Positions 32,939 to 42,179 of a stretch of DNA of 64,000 nucleotides are shown piece after piece (position 1 is the first letter of the stretch; every line of letters starts with the position of its first letter). The stretch lies in assembly GCF_001280305.1 (NCBI RefSeq), contig NZ_CP012623.1, forward strand, positions 1,674,001-1,738,000. Direction: 5' to 3'. The notes beneath the pieces were generated by a model. The model was not told the origin of the DNA and searched no databases. It saw nothing but the letters and a program-made list of their open reading frames with translations. The stretch is from Hymenobacter sp. DG25A. Its GTDB lineage: Bacteria > Bacteroidota > Bacteroidia > Cytophagales > Hymenobacteraceae. A program made the translations under genes and the position numbers.

Positions 32939-34579
32939 CTATTCAAACACGGGAATATACAGCCGGGGCAGCTCATTTTTTTCCGGACCGGGCTGGCGGG
33001 TGCGCAGGCTTAGCCGGGGCTGGCCTTTTTGCTGCCGCCAGGCCAGGTGCTGATTAAGGAGCCGGGCGGTGCCAGGAGTAAGATACCATTTTACGGCCGC
33101 CCGGCGCCGGGCCAGCACCCGCAGGCTCTCGGTGAAGTCGCGGGTGCCGGTGAGGCGCTGCCGCAAGCGGGGCTGGGAAGGGTCTAGGGTGGGCCAGCCC
33201 GTGAGGTTCAGGCACGTTTTCAGGTAAGCGCTACCAATGGTATGCACCCGCAGCGGGTTCTGCGACTTATAAGTGGTGTTTACGGCATCCGTCACCACTA
33301 CCGAGGCCGGGTAGGTAAGGCGCCGAAACCGCGCCAGCGCCCGGCGGCCGCGCAGCTGCTCGGCCGTCAGCGTGGTTTGCCGGTGCCAGAGCTTGTAGCC
33401 ATAAGGGGCAGCGGCCAGCAGCAGCACCAACAGGAAGCTCAGGATTTCGTGGTTTACGGGCCGGCGCGAATCGCGCAGCAGAAACACCAGATTGGTCAGT
33501 ACCCAGAGGTCCAGCACCGGCAGCGCCAGCCGGGAGGGCAGCTTCAGCATACTGCCTAATCCAAACAACAGAACCAGGAAAGCCACCTGCAATAGCCAGA
33601 ACCGGCCGCGGCCGGCCATGCGCGCGCTGGTGGCTACCCATACCTGCAGGGCCAGAATCAGGAACAGCACGGGAAAGTAGTTGAGCACCAGCTGGCTGGC
33701 CGTAAGCAGGAGCTTTTGGGGCAGTACTTCCTGGGTGAAATACCGGGCATCGGGCACGTAGACCCGGGAGAAAAAGGCTTCGTTTATCAGGACAGAATCT
33801 CCCAACAGCCACTGCTCCACCTCCTGCACGCCTAGGCTATCGGCGGGGGTGCGCGGCATGGGGCGGTAAAGCTGGTAATCGTTGACGTTGGATTTGAGGA
33901 CATCCAGGGTGCGAAAGGTGCTGGCCTCAGGGCCACGCAGCAGGCCGGCAGCCAGCCCTCCTATCAGCGCCCAGGCTACGGCGGCCGCCAGCACTGGCAC
34001 AGCGCGTCGCCCGCCCAGCCACAGCACGCCGGGCACCACCAGCAGCAAAGCCAGATCGGCCGCGCTGGGACGTATAAGCCAGCTAAGGCCAAACGCTACA
34101 ATGCCGATGATGCGGGCGCTGAACTGCTCCGGGCGCTGGGCGGCATACAGCAGCCCCGCCCCGGCCAGCAGCAAAGGCACCCGCATATAATTAAACCACA
34201 TGGCATGCTCTACCCAGGCCATGGAGTAAAACAGCACCAGCAGCAGCGTAACCAGCCCAGGCGCCACCCGGTGCCGCACCAGTCGGTCGAGGACGGCAAA
34301 GGTTAGCGCCGTGGCCGCATACAGCAAGCCGTATAGCAGCACGCCATACCACGGCACGTTGGGCAACAGCCGGAACAGTCCGGCCAGCACCCAGGCTAAG
34401 CCATGAAAATACAGGTGCAGGTTGGTTACCGGAGTGGCCGCCGTATTGCCGCGCAGTAATTGGATGATGGCCAGATCATCGTTTGTCTCATAGTAGAAAC
34501 CTAGCACCACTCCGGTAAGTACCAGCAGCAAGGCGGGCAATACCAGACAGTGCCAGATGCGAGGCCACCTCTTTATCAT
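32939..34579 (-). CDS. polytopic membrane protein, GT-C-like
   Basis: A 546-residue inner-membrane protein with about ten hydrophobic helices over residues 1-385 and a C-terminal soluble part of about 150 residues rich in Arg. An acidic pair in YETNDDLAI follows the first helix, where GT-C glycosyltransferases keep their catalytic Asp/Glu residues, but no family signature is certain. It is divergent from a clearer GT39-like gene and lies in an envelope-glycan neighbourhood, so lipid-linked sugar transfer is a reasonable guess only. ATG 34579 is the start. Confidence 0.75.
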   Translation of the reverse strand: MIKRWPRIWHCLVLPALLLVLTGVVLGFYYETNDDLAIIQLLRGNTAATPVTNLHLYFHGLAWVLAGLFRLLPNVPWYGVLLYGLLYAATALTFAVLDRLVRHRVAPGLVTLLLVLFYSMAWVEHAMWFNYMRVPLLLAGAGLLYAAQRPEQFSARIIGIVAFGLSWLIRPSAADLALLLVVPGVLWLGGRRAVPVLAAAVAWALIGGLAAGLLRGPEASTFRTLDVLKSNVNDYQLYRPMPRTPADSLGVQEVEQWLLGDSVLINEAFFSRVYVPDARYFTQEVLPQKLLLTASQLVLNYFPVLFLILALQVWVATSARMAGRGRFWLLQVAFLVLLFGLGSMLKLPSRLALPVLDLWVLTNLVFLLRDSRRPVNHEILSFLLVLLLAAAPYGYKLWHRQTTLTAEQLRGRRALARFRRLTYPASVVVTDAVNTTYKSQNPLRVHTIGSAYLKTCLNLTGWPTLDPSQPRLRQRLTGTRDFTESLRVLARRRAAVKWYLTPGTARLLNQHLAWRQQKGQPRLSLRTRQPGPEKNELPRLYIPVFE

Positions 34580-34722
34580 CTAACTTGAAAAAGGGATTTT
34601 TTGGATACAGCAGCGGCATGCTGCCTAGTATGATGTGGCGAAGTTGCAGGTTTTTTTGTCTTTTTCAGTGATACCAACAAAAGTAACCCTGCGCCTACCA
34701 GATAAACCCCTTGTTTTGTACT

Positions 34723-36357
34723 ATGAAGGACTCCTCCCCGCGCCTGGCCGCTTGGACGCTGCTGAGCGTGGTGGTTTTCATAGTAGCTTATTTCTTCTTC
34801 ACCCACGAAGGCCTCTACGACTACGATGACTACCACTATGCCCGACTGGCCCATGAGCTGGCCACGGGCACTTTTCAGGTAAACCCCGATGCCCGGCACC
34901 TGCTGGCCGAGCCGTTTCGGGAACGGCTGCTGGTTTTTGCACCGGTGGCCTTGCTGTACCGCCTGTTTGGCGTGGGCATCTATACCACTACGCTGTGGCC
35001 GCTGCTCTGCACGCTGGGCAGCGTGGTTTTCTGCTGGGCTTTATACCGCCGCCGGGAGCCGGTAGTAGCGGCCGGCGCCATGGTACTGCTGGGGCTGCAC
35101 TATTTCATGCTCACGCTCTCCAACTTTCTCTATCCCGATAATATTCTGATGTTCGGGGCCGTGGCCAGCGCTGCGGCGCTGCTGTGGGGCCGGCGCAACG
35201 GGCAGCAGCACCCGGCACTTTGGGGAATAGGATTTGCGGCCTTAACGCTGGCCGCTTTTCTGGCGAAGGAAACCATTGTGTTTTACCTGCCATTTTATCT
35301 GAGCCTGCTGCTGGTGGACCTGCTACGTCGGCAGCACCAACGGTTCTGGCTGGCGGCGGTGGGCATGGGTGTATTCTTGCTAATCGGCTACCTGAGCTTT
35401 TACTACGCCCATACTGGCGACGCTCTCTACCGCCTGCACCGCATTGAGCAGGCCAACGTGTATTTTCAGCCGAAGAACTATCTGGGCAGCCAGCGCGGCC
35501 AGTTGCTGGCCCGGCTAACGTGGCAGCCCCTGGCCAGCTTCATCAGTTCGGGCATGGGCGTAGCAATGCTGCTGGCGCTGGTTGCTGCATTCAGTACCGC
35601 CCGCAAGCACCCGGAAGCCCGCTTCTGGTTGTGGCTTGCCCTCAGCTCGGTGGCCTGCTTTTGGTGGGGCAGCACCTCCCTGGCGCAGTACAACCCCATT
35701 ACCCTCACCCCGCGCATGATGACTCCGCTCCTGCCTCCCCTGTGCCTGGCGGCCGGTTTTGGGCTGCGCGAGGCCCTTAGGAATTACCGCTATGCGGGGT
35801 GGCTGGCACTAGGCTTGCTGGGCTGCGCGCTCTGGCTGCACAACAGCGGCGCGGTGGTGTACGCAGGCACTGCCATTTGCTTTGCGGGTTTGTTTTTGGT
35901 GCTACGGTCGGGGCGATATTCTGACAGGCTTCGCTCCCGCCTGCCGGCGGTAATGGTGCTGGCCATAGCGGCGGTGCTGGCTATTCGGCCCCTGTATTTT
36001 ATGGCCAAACCCAGCGCCTTTTCCTTTTTTGATCAGCAGGCCCTCATAAAGCAATATCTACCAGCTACCACCAAAGGCGTAGTTTTTGTAGATGAACACC
36101 TGCTGGAAAAGGCCGATTTTTACTACGGATTCACTCCGCCTCCGGCCCTGGTTTACCGGCGCTATGAAAGCGCCGACTCCCTACCCATAAAACCGGGCCA
36201 GTCGGCCTGGCTTTTGGTCAACGGCAGTACGCTCACCAACCCGGAGCTTACCCGGCAGCTTATCCGTTACTCGGAGTCGCAGGTGTTGGCGTGGTTTCCG
36301 CACCGGCAACTGGTAGCCCAAAAGGGAAAGGTGCACCTTTACCAGGTTTTTCCCTGA
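34723..36357 (+). CDS. GT39/ArnT-like membrane glycosyltransferase
   Basis: A 544-residue polytopic protein with about eleven helices. After the first helix comes YDYDDYHYARLAHELATG, the acidic loop typical of GT39/PMT_2 (ArnT-like) transferases that use polyprenyl-phosphate sugars as donors; a second landmark is the AFLAKETIVFYLPF segment with its KE pair. It would glycosylate lipid A, polysaccharide or protein on the periplasmic side. ATG 34723 is preferred to a TTG at 34711. The 3' end overlaps the convergent GT2 gene by 19 bases. Confidence 0.85.
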   Translation: MKDSSPRLAAWTLLSVVVFIVAYFFFTHEGLYDYDDYHYARLAHELATGTFQVNPDARHLLAEPFRERLLVFAPVALLYRLFGVGIYTTTLWPLLCTLGSVVFCWALYRRREPVVAAGAMVLLGLHYFMLTLSNFLYPDNILMFGAVASAAALLWGRRNGQQHPALWGIGFAALTLAAFLAKETIVFYLPFYLSLLLVDLLRRQHQRFWLAAVGMGVFLLIGYLSFYYAHTGDALYRLHRIEQANVYFQPKNYLGSQRGQLLARLTWQPLASFISSGMGVAMLLALVAAFSTARKHPEARFWLWLALSSVACFWWGSTSLAQYNPITLTPRMMTPLLPPLCLAAGFGLREALRNYRYAGWLALGLLGCALWLHNSGAVVYAGTAICFAGLFLVLRSGRYSDRLRSRLPAVMVLAIAAVLAIRPLYFMAKPSAFSFFDQQALIKQYLPATTKGVVFVDEHLLEKADFYYGFTPPPALVYRRYESADSLPIKPGQSAWLLVNGSTLTNPELTRQLIRYSESQVLAWFPHRQLVAQKGKVHLYQVFP

Positions 36358-37286
36358 AGGCGGCTTAGCAGCCATGCCGCCCGGCCTACCAGTTGGTCCA
36401 ACATAGTGACGCGGCCGGTTTGCTGAAGGAGCGCAAAGTAAGCCGCGGCCGCGCCGTAGCTACCCCAGCGGGCGGCCTGCCGCATTTCCCACCGCACCCG
36501 AATGGCCAGGGCATCCCGCTCTTCCTCGGTCTGGCATAGGGCCCAGGCTTTATGGCAGATGGTCAGCGTAGAGAGCAGGTGCGGGTCGCCGGGACGGTAG
36601 GCGCCGCGCGACATGGCCCGGCCGTGCTGCCGCTTGCGGGTGGTTACGGTATCGAGAAAGTAGAATTGCCAGTGGCGGGAGGCCCGCACCCAGAAATCGA
36701 AGTCCTCATAGTACAAAGTTTCATCATAGCCGTGCAGCTCGTCCAGGGTGGTGCGGCGCATCATCATGGTGGGGGTGCTGATGAAGTAGCGGCGCAGCAC
36801 CTCGGCAAAAACCCACCCGGAAGTCGGCGCGGGGAAAGGTTTCCCGTGGCGCTGCCGGATGTGGTAGCGTAGGTGGCGGCCCTGCTCGTCAATCAGCTCG
36901 GCGTTGGAGTACACCATACCGGCAGTGGCGGGCAACTGCTGAAAAAAAGCTACCTGCCGGGCAATACGGTCCGGCAGCAGCACATCATCCGTGGCAAAAT
37001 CAATCAGAAATTCACCCCCGGAGCTTCGATACGCTTCATTGAAAGCCCGGCAAAGCCCTATGTTTTGAGGATGCAGCTGCAGCTGCCACATGGGGTTGCA
37101 GTCCGCATATTCCTGCAGAATGGCCGCGCTGCCATCGGTACTGGCGTTATCTACGAGCAGCACCTGCACCTGCGGATAAGTCTGGGCCAGGATAGAATCC
37201 AGGGCTTCACGAAGAAAGGGTGCGTGGTTGTGGCAAATTGCCACAATGGTTACCAGCGGCAGCGCAGGATCAGCAGCGGGCATCAT
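36339..37286 (-). CDS. family 2 glycosyltransferase
   Basis: A 315-residue cytoplasmic GT-A glycosyltransferase. The nucleotide-sugar motifs are LVTIVAICHNHAPFLREALDS at the N-terminus, LLVDNASTDGSAAIL (the DxSxDxS-type signature) and FATDDVLLPDRIARQ with the metal-binding acidic pair. The donor and acceptor are unknown. It overlaps the flippase gene by four bases and follows it on the same strand, so the two are translationally coupled. Two ATG codons in tandem (37286, 37283) are possible starts. Confidence 0.92.
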   Translation of the reverse strand: MMPAADPALPLVTIVAICHNHAPFLREALDSILAQTYPQVQVLLVDNASTDGSAAILQEYADCNPMWQLQLHPQNIGLCRAFNEAYRSSGGEFLIDFATDDVLLPDRIARQVAFFQQLPATAGMVYSNAELIDEQGRHLRYHIRQRHGKPFPAPTSGWVFAEVLRRYFISTPTMMMRRTTLDELHGYDETLYYEDFDFWVRASRHWQFYFLDTVTTRKRQHGRAMSRGAYRPGDPHLLSTLTICHKAWALCQTEEERDALAIRVRWEMRQAARWGSYGAAAAYFALLQQTGRVTMLDQLVGRAAWLLSRLQGKTW

Positions 37287-38596
37287 ACAGGAGAAGAAGT
37301 AGGCAGCCAGTAATTCCGAAAACCGATGGCAGTACCTACCAGCAGTAGGCCAAACCGTACGGCGTGGGCCAGCGGGGCGCCCAGCAGCCCGAACCGGGGC
37401 AGCAACACCGCCAGCAGCACGGCATACAGCACCGCCGAGCCGGCCTGCACCGCTACATAACGCCCCACCTGCGCCCGCGCCGAAAGCAGAAACAGCAGCG
37501 TCCAGGTCAGGAATTTGGCCCAGTCGCCTAGCAGCTGCGGGCCCATGAGGGGAGCGGCGGCGGCAAAATGCTGCTCAAATAGCAGCGGTAACAGCCAGTG
37601 GCGCATCAGAAATAAAGCCCCCAGCCCCAGGGCCAGCACCGGCGCCAGCAACAGCAGCACCGTGCGCATGTAGGTACGCAGGGCCATAGGCTGATGAATC
37701 AGGGCCGCCAGCCGGGGGTAAAACACACTGCCCATCACTGCCGAAAACACCATGGTGTAGTTATCCGAGAGCTTGGCCACGGCCTGCCATAAATCCGTCT
37801 GGGCCAGGGAGAAATACCGAATCATGACGGAGCGCATCACAAAATCAACAGCTTTGCTGAACAGCAGTAGGCTGAGGGCCATCAGCAGGAAGTGACTCAG
37901 GGCGCGTAGGGCCGCGGGGCTGATGCGCCCACGGAGCCTGGGCAGCAGGCCGGCGCGACCTGCCACCACCAGAGAAACCAGCACCGTGCCGCCCTGCGCC
38001 AGCAGGTAAACCAACAACGCCCAGCGCACCGGCCAGCTGGCCGCCAACGCCCCGCCCACGGCCACTACCCCCAGCCCGCTCAACAGCACTGTGAGCCACA
38101 CATAGGCCCGCAACCGCCCGGCCGCCAGCAGCACCGACACCAGAAACGCATGACCGGTTAGCAGGCCAATGCCCAGCGTAAACAGCAGCACCCAGCCTAC
38201 AGAAGGCTGAAACACGCCCGCCAGGGGCCCACGGCCCAGCAGCAGCAACGCAGCGCCTAACGCCAGCACGGCCGCATTTACTACGATGCCAGCCCCCAGC
38301 CACAGCCGGAAACGGGCCGAGCCCGCCCGCAACGGTGCCAGGTATTTCACCATGCCCACATGCACGCCGTCGTTGGGCAGGGTGGTGAACATGGCCATTA
38401 GGTTCTGGAAATGGGCCAGCAGCGTAAGCCCACCGGGCCCGCCGTAGAGAGCCAGCAGCTTATTGAGCAGCAACGCTCCGCCCGCCCGGGCCAGCACCGC
38501 CACCCCCGACCCCAGGGAGCCGCGCAAAAAACGCCCCAGTACCGCGTTGCGGGTTTCGGGCTGTGAAGCGGGCGGAGAAGGGATGGCGGGGTTCAA
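37283..38596 (-). CDS. Wzx/WzxE-like lipid-linked glycan flippase
   Basis: A 437-residue polytopic protein with about twelve helices of the MOP (MATE/Wzx) superfamily. The N-terminal region RAGGALLLNKLLALYGGPGG, then HFQNLMAMFTTLPNDGVHVG, and MVKYLAPLRA resemble O-antigen/ECA translocases, which flip undecaprenyl-linked glycans to the periplasm. It lies between a FemAB-like gene (15 bases upstream) and the GT2 gene (4-base overlap). The start is uncertain: a TTG at 38596 is the only plausible codon before the first helix. Confidence 0.85.
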   Translation of the reverse strand: MNPAIPSPPASQPETRNAVLGRFLRGSLGSGVAVLARAGGALLLNKLLALYGGPGGLTLLAHFQNLMAMFTTLPNDGVHVGMVKYLAPLRAGSARFRLWLGAGIVVNAAVLALGAALLLLGRGPLAGVFQPSVGWVLLFTLGIGLLTGHAFLVSVLLAAGRLRAYVWLTVLLSGLGVVAVGGALAASWPVRWALLVYLLAQGGTVLVSLVVAGRAGLLPRLRGRISPAALRALSHFLLMALSLLLFSKAVDFVMRSVMIRYFSLAQTDLWQAVAKLSDNYTMVFSAVMGSVFYPRLAALIHQPMALRTYMRTVLLLLAPVLALGLGALFLMRHWLLPLLFEQHFAAAAPLMGPQLLGDWAKFLTWTLLFLLSARAQVGRYVAVQAGSAVLYAVLLAVLLPRFGLLGAPLAHAVRFGLLLVGTAIGFRNYWLPTSSPV

Positions 38597-38611
38597 TGTG
38601 CAAAAAGGTGG

Positions 38612-39640
38612 CTACGGCTGCGAGGCCGCTGCCTCAAACGTAAATTTCTGGCTAACGACGCCTCCCAGATGCTCTTTAAACCGCAACAGCGGAAAATTGG
38701 GACTACCCCCCGGCAGCATGGAAGTACCCAGATCCAGCAAACGCATGCCATTGGCGCGACCAAAGGCGTGCAGACCGGCATTCAGCAGCACTACCGGGCT
38801 AAAGGCATTATAAGCCAGCGGACTGGCCGGGTAAAAGTTATACAGCACCTGCTCGTTAATACGAATAGCCACCGTGAGGGCAGCCCAGTTGCCCTGCGCA
38901 TCGCGCACGGAAAACAGAAAAAATTCTCTCGGGAATTGCCTGAACAGCTCCTGCAGTCGCTCCAGGGGCAGGGACAGCGCCTGCGCTTTTTCCTGCCGGC
39001 AGCGCGCCAAAAACTCATAGGCCAGCGGCAGCAGCAAGGGCGGCTCCTGCTCAAACTGCATCCCGGCCCGCTGACACTTGCGCAGGCGCCGCTGCTCAGA
39101 AGGATGCAGGCGGGCTTCAAACGATGCACTCAGCGGCAAATGATGATTGACCTCGGCCTCTACCGCCCGGAAACCCAGGCTGGTGAGGGCCTGCCCCAGC
39201 AAAGGAACCGCCGCGGGATCATAAGCGCCAGGGTAGCACTTTAGGCGTGTGAGCGGTATTTTTAGGGTTTGCAGCTCGGCCAGCACAGCCGCCAGAAAGG
39301 CCTGCAGCACTTCTGCTGAAACCGAATCAGCCAGTTGAATGCCTCCGAACGGGGCCTGATAAGGGGAGATACTGTGGCCCGAAGCATGTGCCTCAAATAC
39401 CGGAAACAAGGCTACTGTCTGCTGGCGGCGCTGGTCCTCCAGCCAGAACAGAAGCCGTACGGCCGGGGCCGGCTGCAAAGCCAGGTGGGCGGGCCGCAGA
39501 AACAGGAAAGGGTCGAAGGCCAGCGGCAGGCCGGGGGCCGCGCCGGTGCCTGACTGCCACCGCACGGTAAAGCGTCCGCCTGCTACCGGCAACACCAGGA
39601 AATCATCAGAAGCAGCAGTTTCACGCAACGCAGTAGGCAT
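38612..39640 (-). CDS. FemAB/GNAT-like acyltransferase
   Basis: A 342-residue cytoplasmic protein with the two-lobed GNAT pattern of FemAB-type proteins: HLPLSASFEARLHPSEQRRLRKC in the middle corresponds to the aligned Lys/Arg-rich helix, and the second lobe runs through FFLFSVRDAQGNWAALTVAI to the ending segment MRLLDLGTSMLPGGSPN. Such proteins attach amino acids or acyl groups to cell-wall or exopolysaccharide precursors. First in the minus-strand glycan operon (FemAB-like, flippase, GT2). ATG 39640. Confidence 0.78.
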   Translation of the reverse strand: MPTALRETAASDDFLVLPVAGGRFTVRWQSGTGAAPGLPLAFDPFLFLRPAHLALQPAPAVRLLFWLEDQRRQQTVALFPVFEAHASGHSISPYQAPFGGIQLADSVSAEVLQAFLAAVLAELQTLKIPLTRLKCYPGAYDPAAVPLLGQALTSLGFRAVEAEVNHHLPLSASFEARLHPSEQRRLRKCQRAGMQFEQEPPLLLPLAYEFLARCRQEKAQALSLPLERLQELFRQFPREFFLFSVRDAQGNWAALTVAIRINEQVLYNFYPASPLAYNAFSPVVLLNAGLHAFGRANGMRLLDLGTSMLPGGSPNFPLLRFKEHLGGVVSQKFTFEAAASQP

Positions 39641-39688
39641 GGATGGAGGGCGAAAGTAAAAAAAACGCGGCGGCCCGGGGCCACCCCG

Positions 39689-39696
39689 TAGCTTTG
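39689..39696 (+). promoter_or_regulatory. TAnnTTTG -7 box before the EamA transporter gene
   Basis: TAGCTTTG lies in the divergent gap and matches the Bacteroidota -7 consensus, 93 bases before the favoured ATG. Confidence 0.4.
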
Positions 39697-39788
39697 CGGA
39701 CCAACTTTTCCGTTTCTATCGGCGCTGATCTGCAAATCCTGGCTTCAATCAATGGTTGGCTGATGATACTTCTTCTCTACTGGTCTTT

Positions 39789-40712
39789 ATGCTCGCGCTT
39801 CTGATTTACGTGCTCTTTTCGGGCACCATTGTTTTCACGTTTAAGTATTTCGGGCTCTTGCGAATTCCTACGTTTCAGGCGTTGGCAGTGAATTACCTGA
39901 CCTGCACGGTCGTGGGCTGGCTGATGAGCGGCTCCCCTTCCCTGGCCCTGCTGCAAACGGGTGGCGCCTGGCTGGTGGCGGCAGTAGTGCTGGGCGCGCT
40001 CTTCATTGCCACTTTTTACCTGGTGGCCCTCACCACCCAGCGGGTTAGCGTTAGTGCGGCCGCGGTGGCTACCAAGATGTCACTGGTGCTGCCGGTGGCA
40101 TTTAATCTGGTAGTGCTGCGGCAGGCCCAGCGGCCGTATACCGCGCTCAACTATGTGGGCATTGCGCTGGCGGTAGTGGCTATCATTCTCACCGTATGGA
40201 AGCCCGCCCCAGCCACGGCGGGCAGCCGGGGCGCCCAGGTAGCGCGCACCGACACCTGGGTACTGCCTGTGCTGGCATTCCTGGCCAGCGGCTCCGGCGA
40301 CACACTCCTGAACTACGCCAGCTCCCGGCTGCTGCCCACGCCGGAGCATCAGGCCCTGTTCCCCATTCTGCTGTTTGGCACGGCGGCTGTGGTGGGGCTG
40401 GTTGTGCTGGCGGGCCGGCTGCTGGCTAACGTGGAAACCATACAATGGCGCAGCATTCCGGCGGGTGTTGTGCTGGGGATTCTGAACTTCTTCTCCGTCT
40501 ATTTTCTAATTCGGGCCTTGGGGGCGTTTGGCAACGATGGGGCCTTTGTATACCCGCTGGCCAACATCGGCACCATTCTGCTGGGGGCGCTGGGCGGCTA
40601 TGTGCTGTTCCGCGAGCGGCTGGGGCGTACCGGGCAGCTGGGCCTGCTCACGGCCCTGGTGGCCCTGTTACTGCTCTCCTACCAGGAGGTGCTGGCGGCG
40701 GCAGGAGCCTGA
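39789..40712 (+). CDS. EamA/DMT family transporter
   Basis: A 307-residue membrane protein with ten predicted helices in two halves, as in drug/metabolite transporters. Second-half landmarks are FLASGSGDTLLNYASSRLL and GAFVYPLANIGTILLGALGG-type sequence near residues 250-280, where DMT proteins keep Pro and Gly residues. The substrate is unknown. The reading frame extends upstream to a TTG at 39756, but ATG 39789 begins the first helix and is preferred. Confidence 0.85.
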   Translation: MLALLIYVLFSGTIVFTFKYFGLLRIPTFQALAVNYLTCTVVGWLMSGSPSLALLQTGGAWLVAAVVLGALFIATFYLVALTTQRVSVSAAAVATKMSLVLPVAFNLVVLRQAQRPYTALNYVGIALAVVAIILTVWKPAPATAGSRGAQVARTDTWVLPVLAFLASGSGDTLLNYASSRLLPTPEHQALFPILLFGTAAVVGLVVLAGRLLANVETIQWRSIPAGVVLGILNFFSVYFLIRALGAFGNDGAFVYPLANIGTILLGALGGYVLFRERLGRTGQLGLLTALVALLLLSYQEVLAAAGA

Positions 40713-40795
40713 GGCGTTACTTTTTATGGTAGCTTCCGTAGCATATTCGGTTTCGCGCCGCTTTCCTTTGTTTCTCCCGCCTGCTCCTTAGCGCT

Positions 40796-41992
40796 ATGTC
40801 TTCTATCCCGCCCCTCGGCGAAGCTACTATCCCACTACCGGCTGCGGAGTCGGAGGCTGAAGTAAATCCCAGCAGCATTTCCGACAAGGAGGCGACCAGG
40901 CAGGCCCGGCGCCAGGTAGTAGGCCAGCGGCCGGGCAGCCTCGTGATTCATGAGAATTCATTCAAGCCCCGGCTGTTTATGATTTCTTATGATGCCGAAG
41001 TTTTTGAGGAGCGGGAATATGCCAGTTACGATGAGCTGATAGACTACTTTGAGCGCAACCCTCACCTGCGCCACTGGATAGACGTGCGCGGGTACGACGA
41101 CCTTCCCCTGATGGAGCGCATTATGGACGACTTTGAGCTGCACCCGCTGCAGATGGAAGACGTGCTGGGCGACTACCAGCGCGCCAAAGTGGAGGAGTTT
41201 GATGAGGGACGCCTGTTTATGGTTTCCCGCATGACGGAGTTCACCGATAATCTGGAAATCGACGACGACCAGCTTTCCCTGTTCACCGGCCCCAACTATG
41301 TGCTGTCTTTTCAGGATGATTACGATGACTGCCTAGACTCCGTGCGCCAGCGCATCCGCTCCGGCCGCAGCCAGATTATGCGCCGACCGCCGCTTTACCT
41401 GGCCTATAGCTTAACGGACGTCGTCCTCGACCACTACTTCCCCACCATGGCCGCCATTGGCGACTATATCGAGCATCTGGAAGAGCTCATCTTCCGCTCC
41501 AAACGCGCCGACCGCCGCCTGCTGGGCCGCATCCTGCAGATCAAGAAAGATATTGTGCGCTTCCGCCGGCTGGTGTACCCCGAGCGCGACAAAATCATGG
41601 AAATCCTGCGCCTGCCCGACGACGTGATGCCGGAGGAAATGAAGGTGTTTTACCGGGACTGCTACGACCACTCCGTGCAGGCCCTTGACCTGGCCGAGAG
41701 CTATAAGGAATCCGTGAACAGCCTGGTGGAGCTTTACCTCTCCGACCAAAGCAACCGCATGAATGAAGTGATGAAAGTGCTGACCATCATCAGCAGTATT
41801 TTCATCCCCCTCAGCTTCGTGGTGGGCCTCTACGGCATGAACTTCCAGCGCGAAAACCCGCACGGCGGCATCAATTACCTCAACATGCCCGAGCTATACC
41901 ACCCGCTGGGCTACCCTATTCTCCTGGGCATCCTGCTGATGGTAGTGGTGGTGCAGCTGGTGTACTTTTACCGCAAAGGCTGGCTGTCGTAA
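40796..41992 (+). CDS. corA: CorA magnesium/cobalt transporter
   Basis: Pentameric divalent cation channel of the inner membrane. The 398-residue protein has a large N-terminal cytoplasmic domain, the long stalk helix (ending in NRMNEVMKVLTIISS), then two C-terminal helices with the selectivity signature YGMNF between them and a basic C-terminus (YRKGWLS). The N-terminal 55 residues are a low-complexity extension beyond the usual size. It ends near a nested hairpin region. Confidence 0.95.
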   Translation: MSSIPPLGEATIPLPAAESEAEVNPSSISDKEATRQARRQVVGQRPGSLVIHENSFKPRLFMISYDAEVFEEREYASYDELIDYFERNPHLRHWIDVRGYDDLPLMERIMDDFELHPLQMEDVLGDYQRAKVEEFDEGRLFMVSRMTEFTDNLEIDDDQLSLFTGPNYVLSFQDDYDDCLDSVRQRIRSGRSQIMRRPPLYLAYSLTDVVLDHYFPTMAAIGDYIEHLEELIFRSKRADRRLLGRILQIKKDIVRFRRLVYPERDKIMEILRLPDDVMPEEMKVFYRDCYDHSVQALDLAESYKESVNSLVELYLSDQSNRMNEVMKVLTIISSIFIPLSFVVGLYGMNFQRENPHGGINYLNMPELYHPLGYPILLGILLMVVVVQLVYFYRKGWLS

Positions 41993-42006
41993 TACGGGAC
42001 ACTGAT

Positions 42007-42165
42007 GTGTCATTGCGAGCAAAGCGAAGCAATCCGTCCTCTAAAATGTACTGAACCCTCAAAAAACCAGAAAGCCCTTGACGTACTGCACGCGTCAAGG
42101 GCTTTCTGGTAGAAAGGAGTGTATGGCTGCGGAGAGGACGGATTGCTTCGTGCCTCGCAATGACA
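42007..42165. repeat. nested palindrome around a terminator (R2)
   Basis: The outer arms (about 42007-42042 and 42133-42165) carry TCATTGCGAGC, GAAGCAATCCGTCCTCT and their reverse complement, a different sequence subtype from the other palindromes here. A second hairpin, the terminator at 42066-42110, sits inside. The arms pair with a small internal bulge. Confidence 0.8.
42066..42110. terminator. hairpin terminator between corA and the DUF3352-like gene
   Basis: Perfect 18-bp arms (42066-42083 and 42093-42110) with a 9-base loop; the core is AGCCCTTGACG. It is nested in repeat R2. The A6 run on the left gives a T-tail for minus-strand transcripts. Confidence 0.8.
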
Positions 42166-42179
42166 CTCACTTAAACCCG

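Noticed and set aside
39752..39789. TTG 39756 or ATG 39752 as the start of the EamA transporter gene
   Set aside because: ATG 39752 is out of frame and TTG 39756 adds 11 polar residues before the first helix; ATG 39789 fits the family better.
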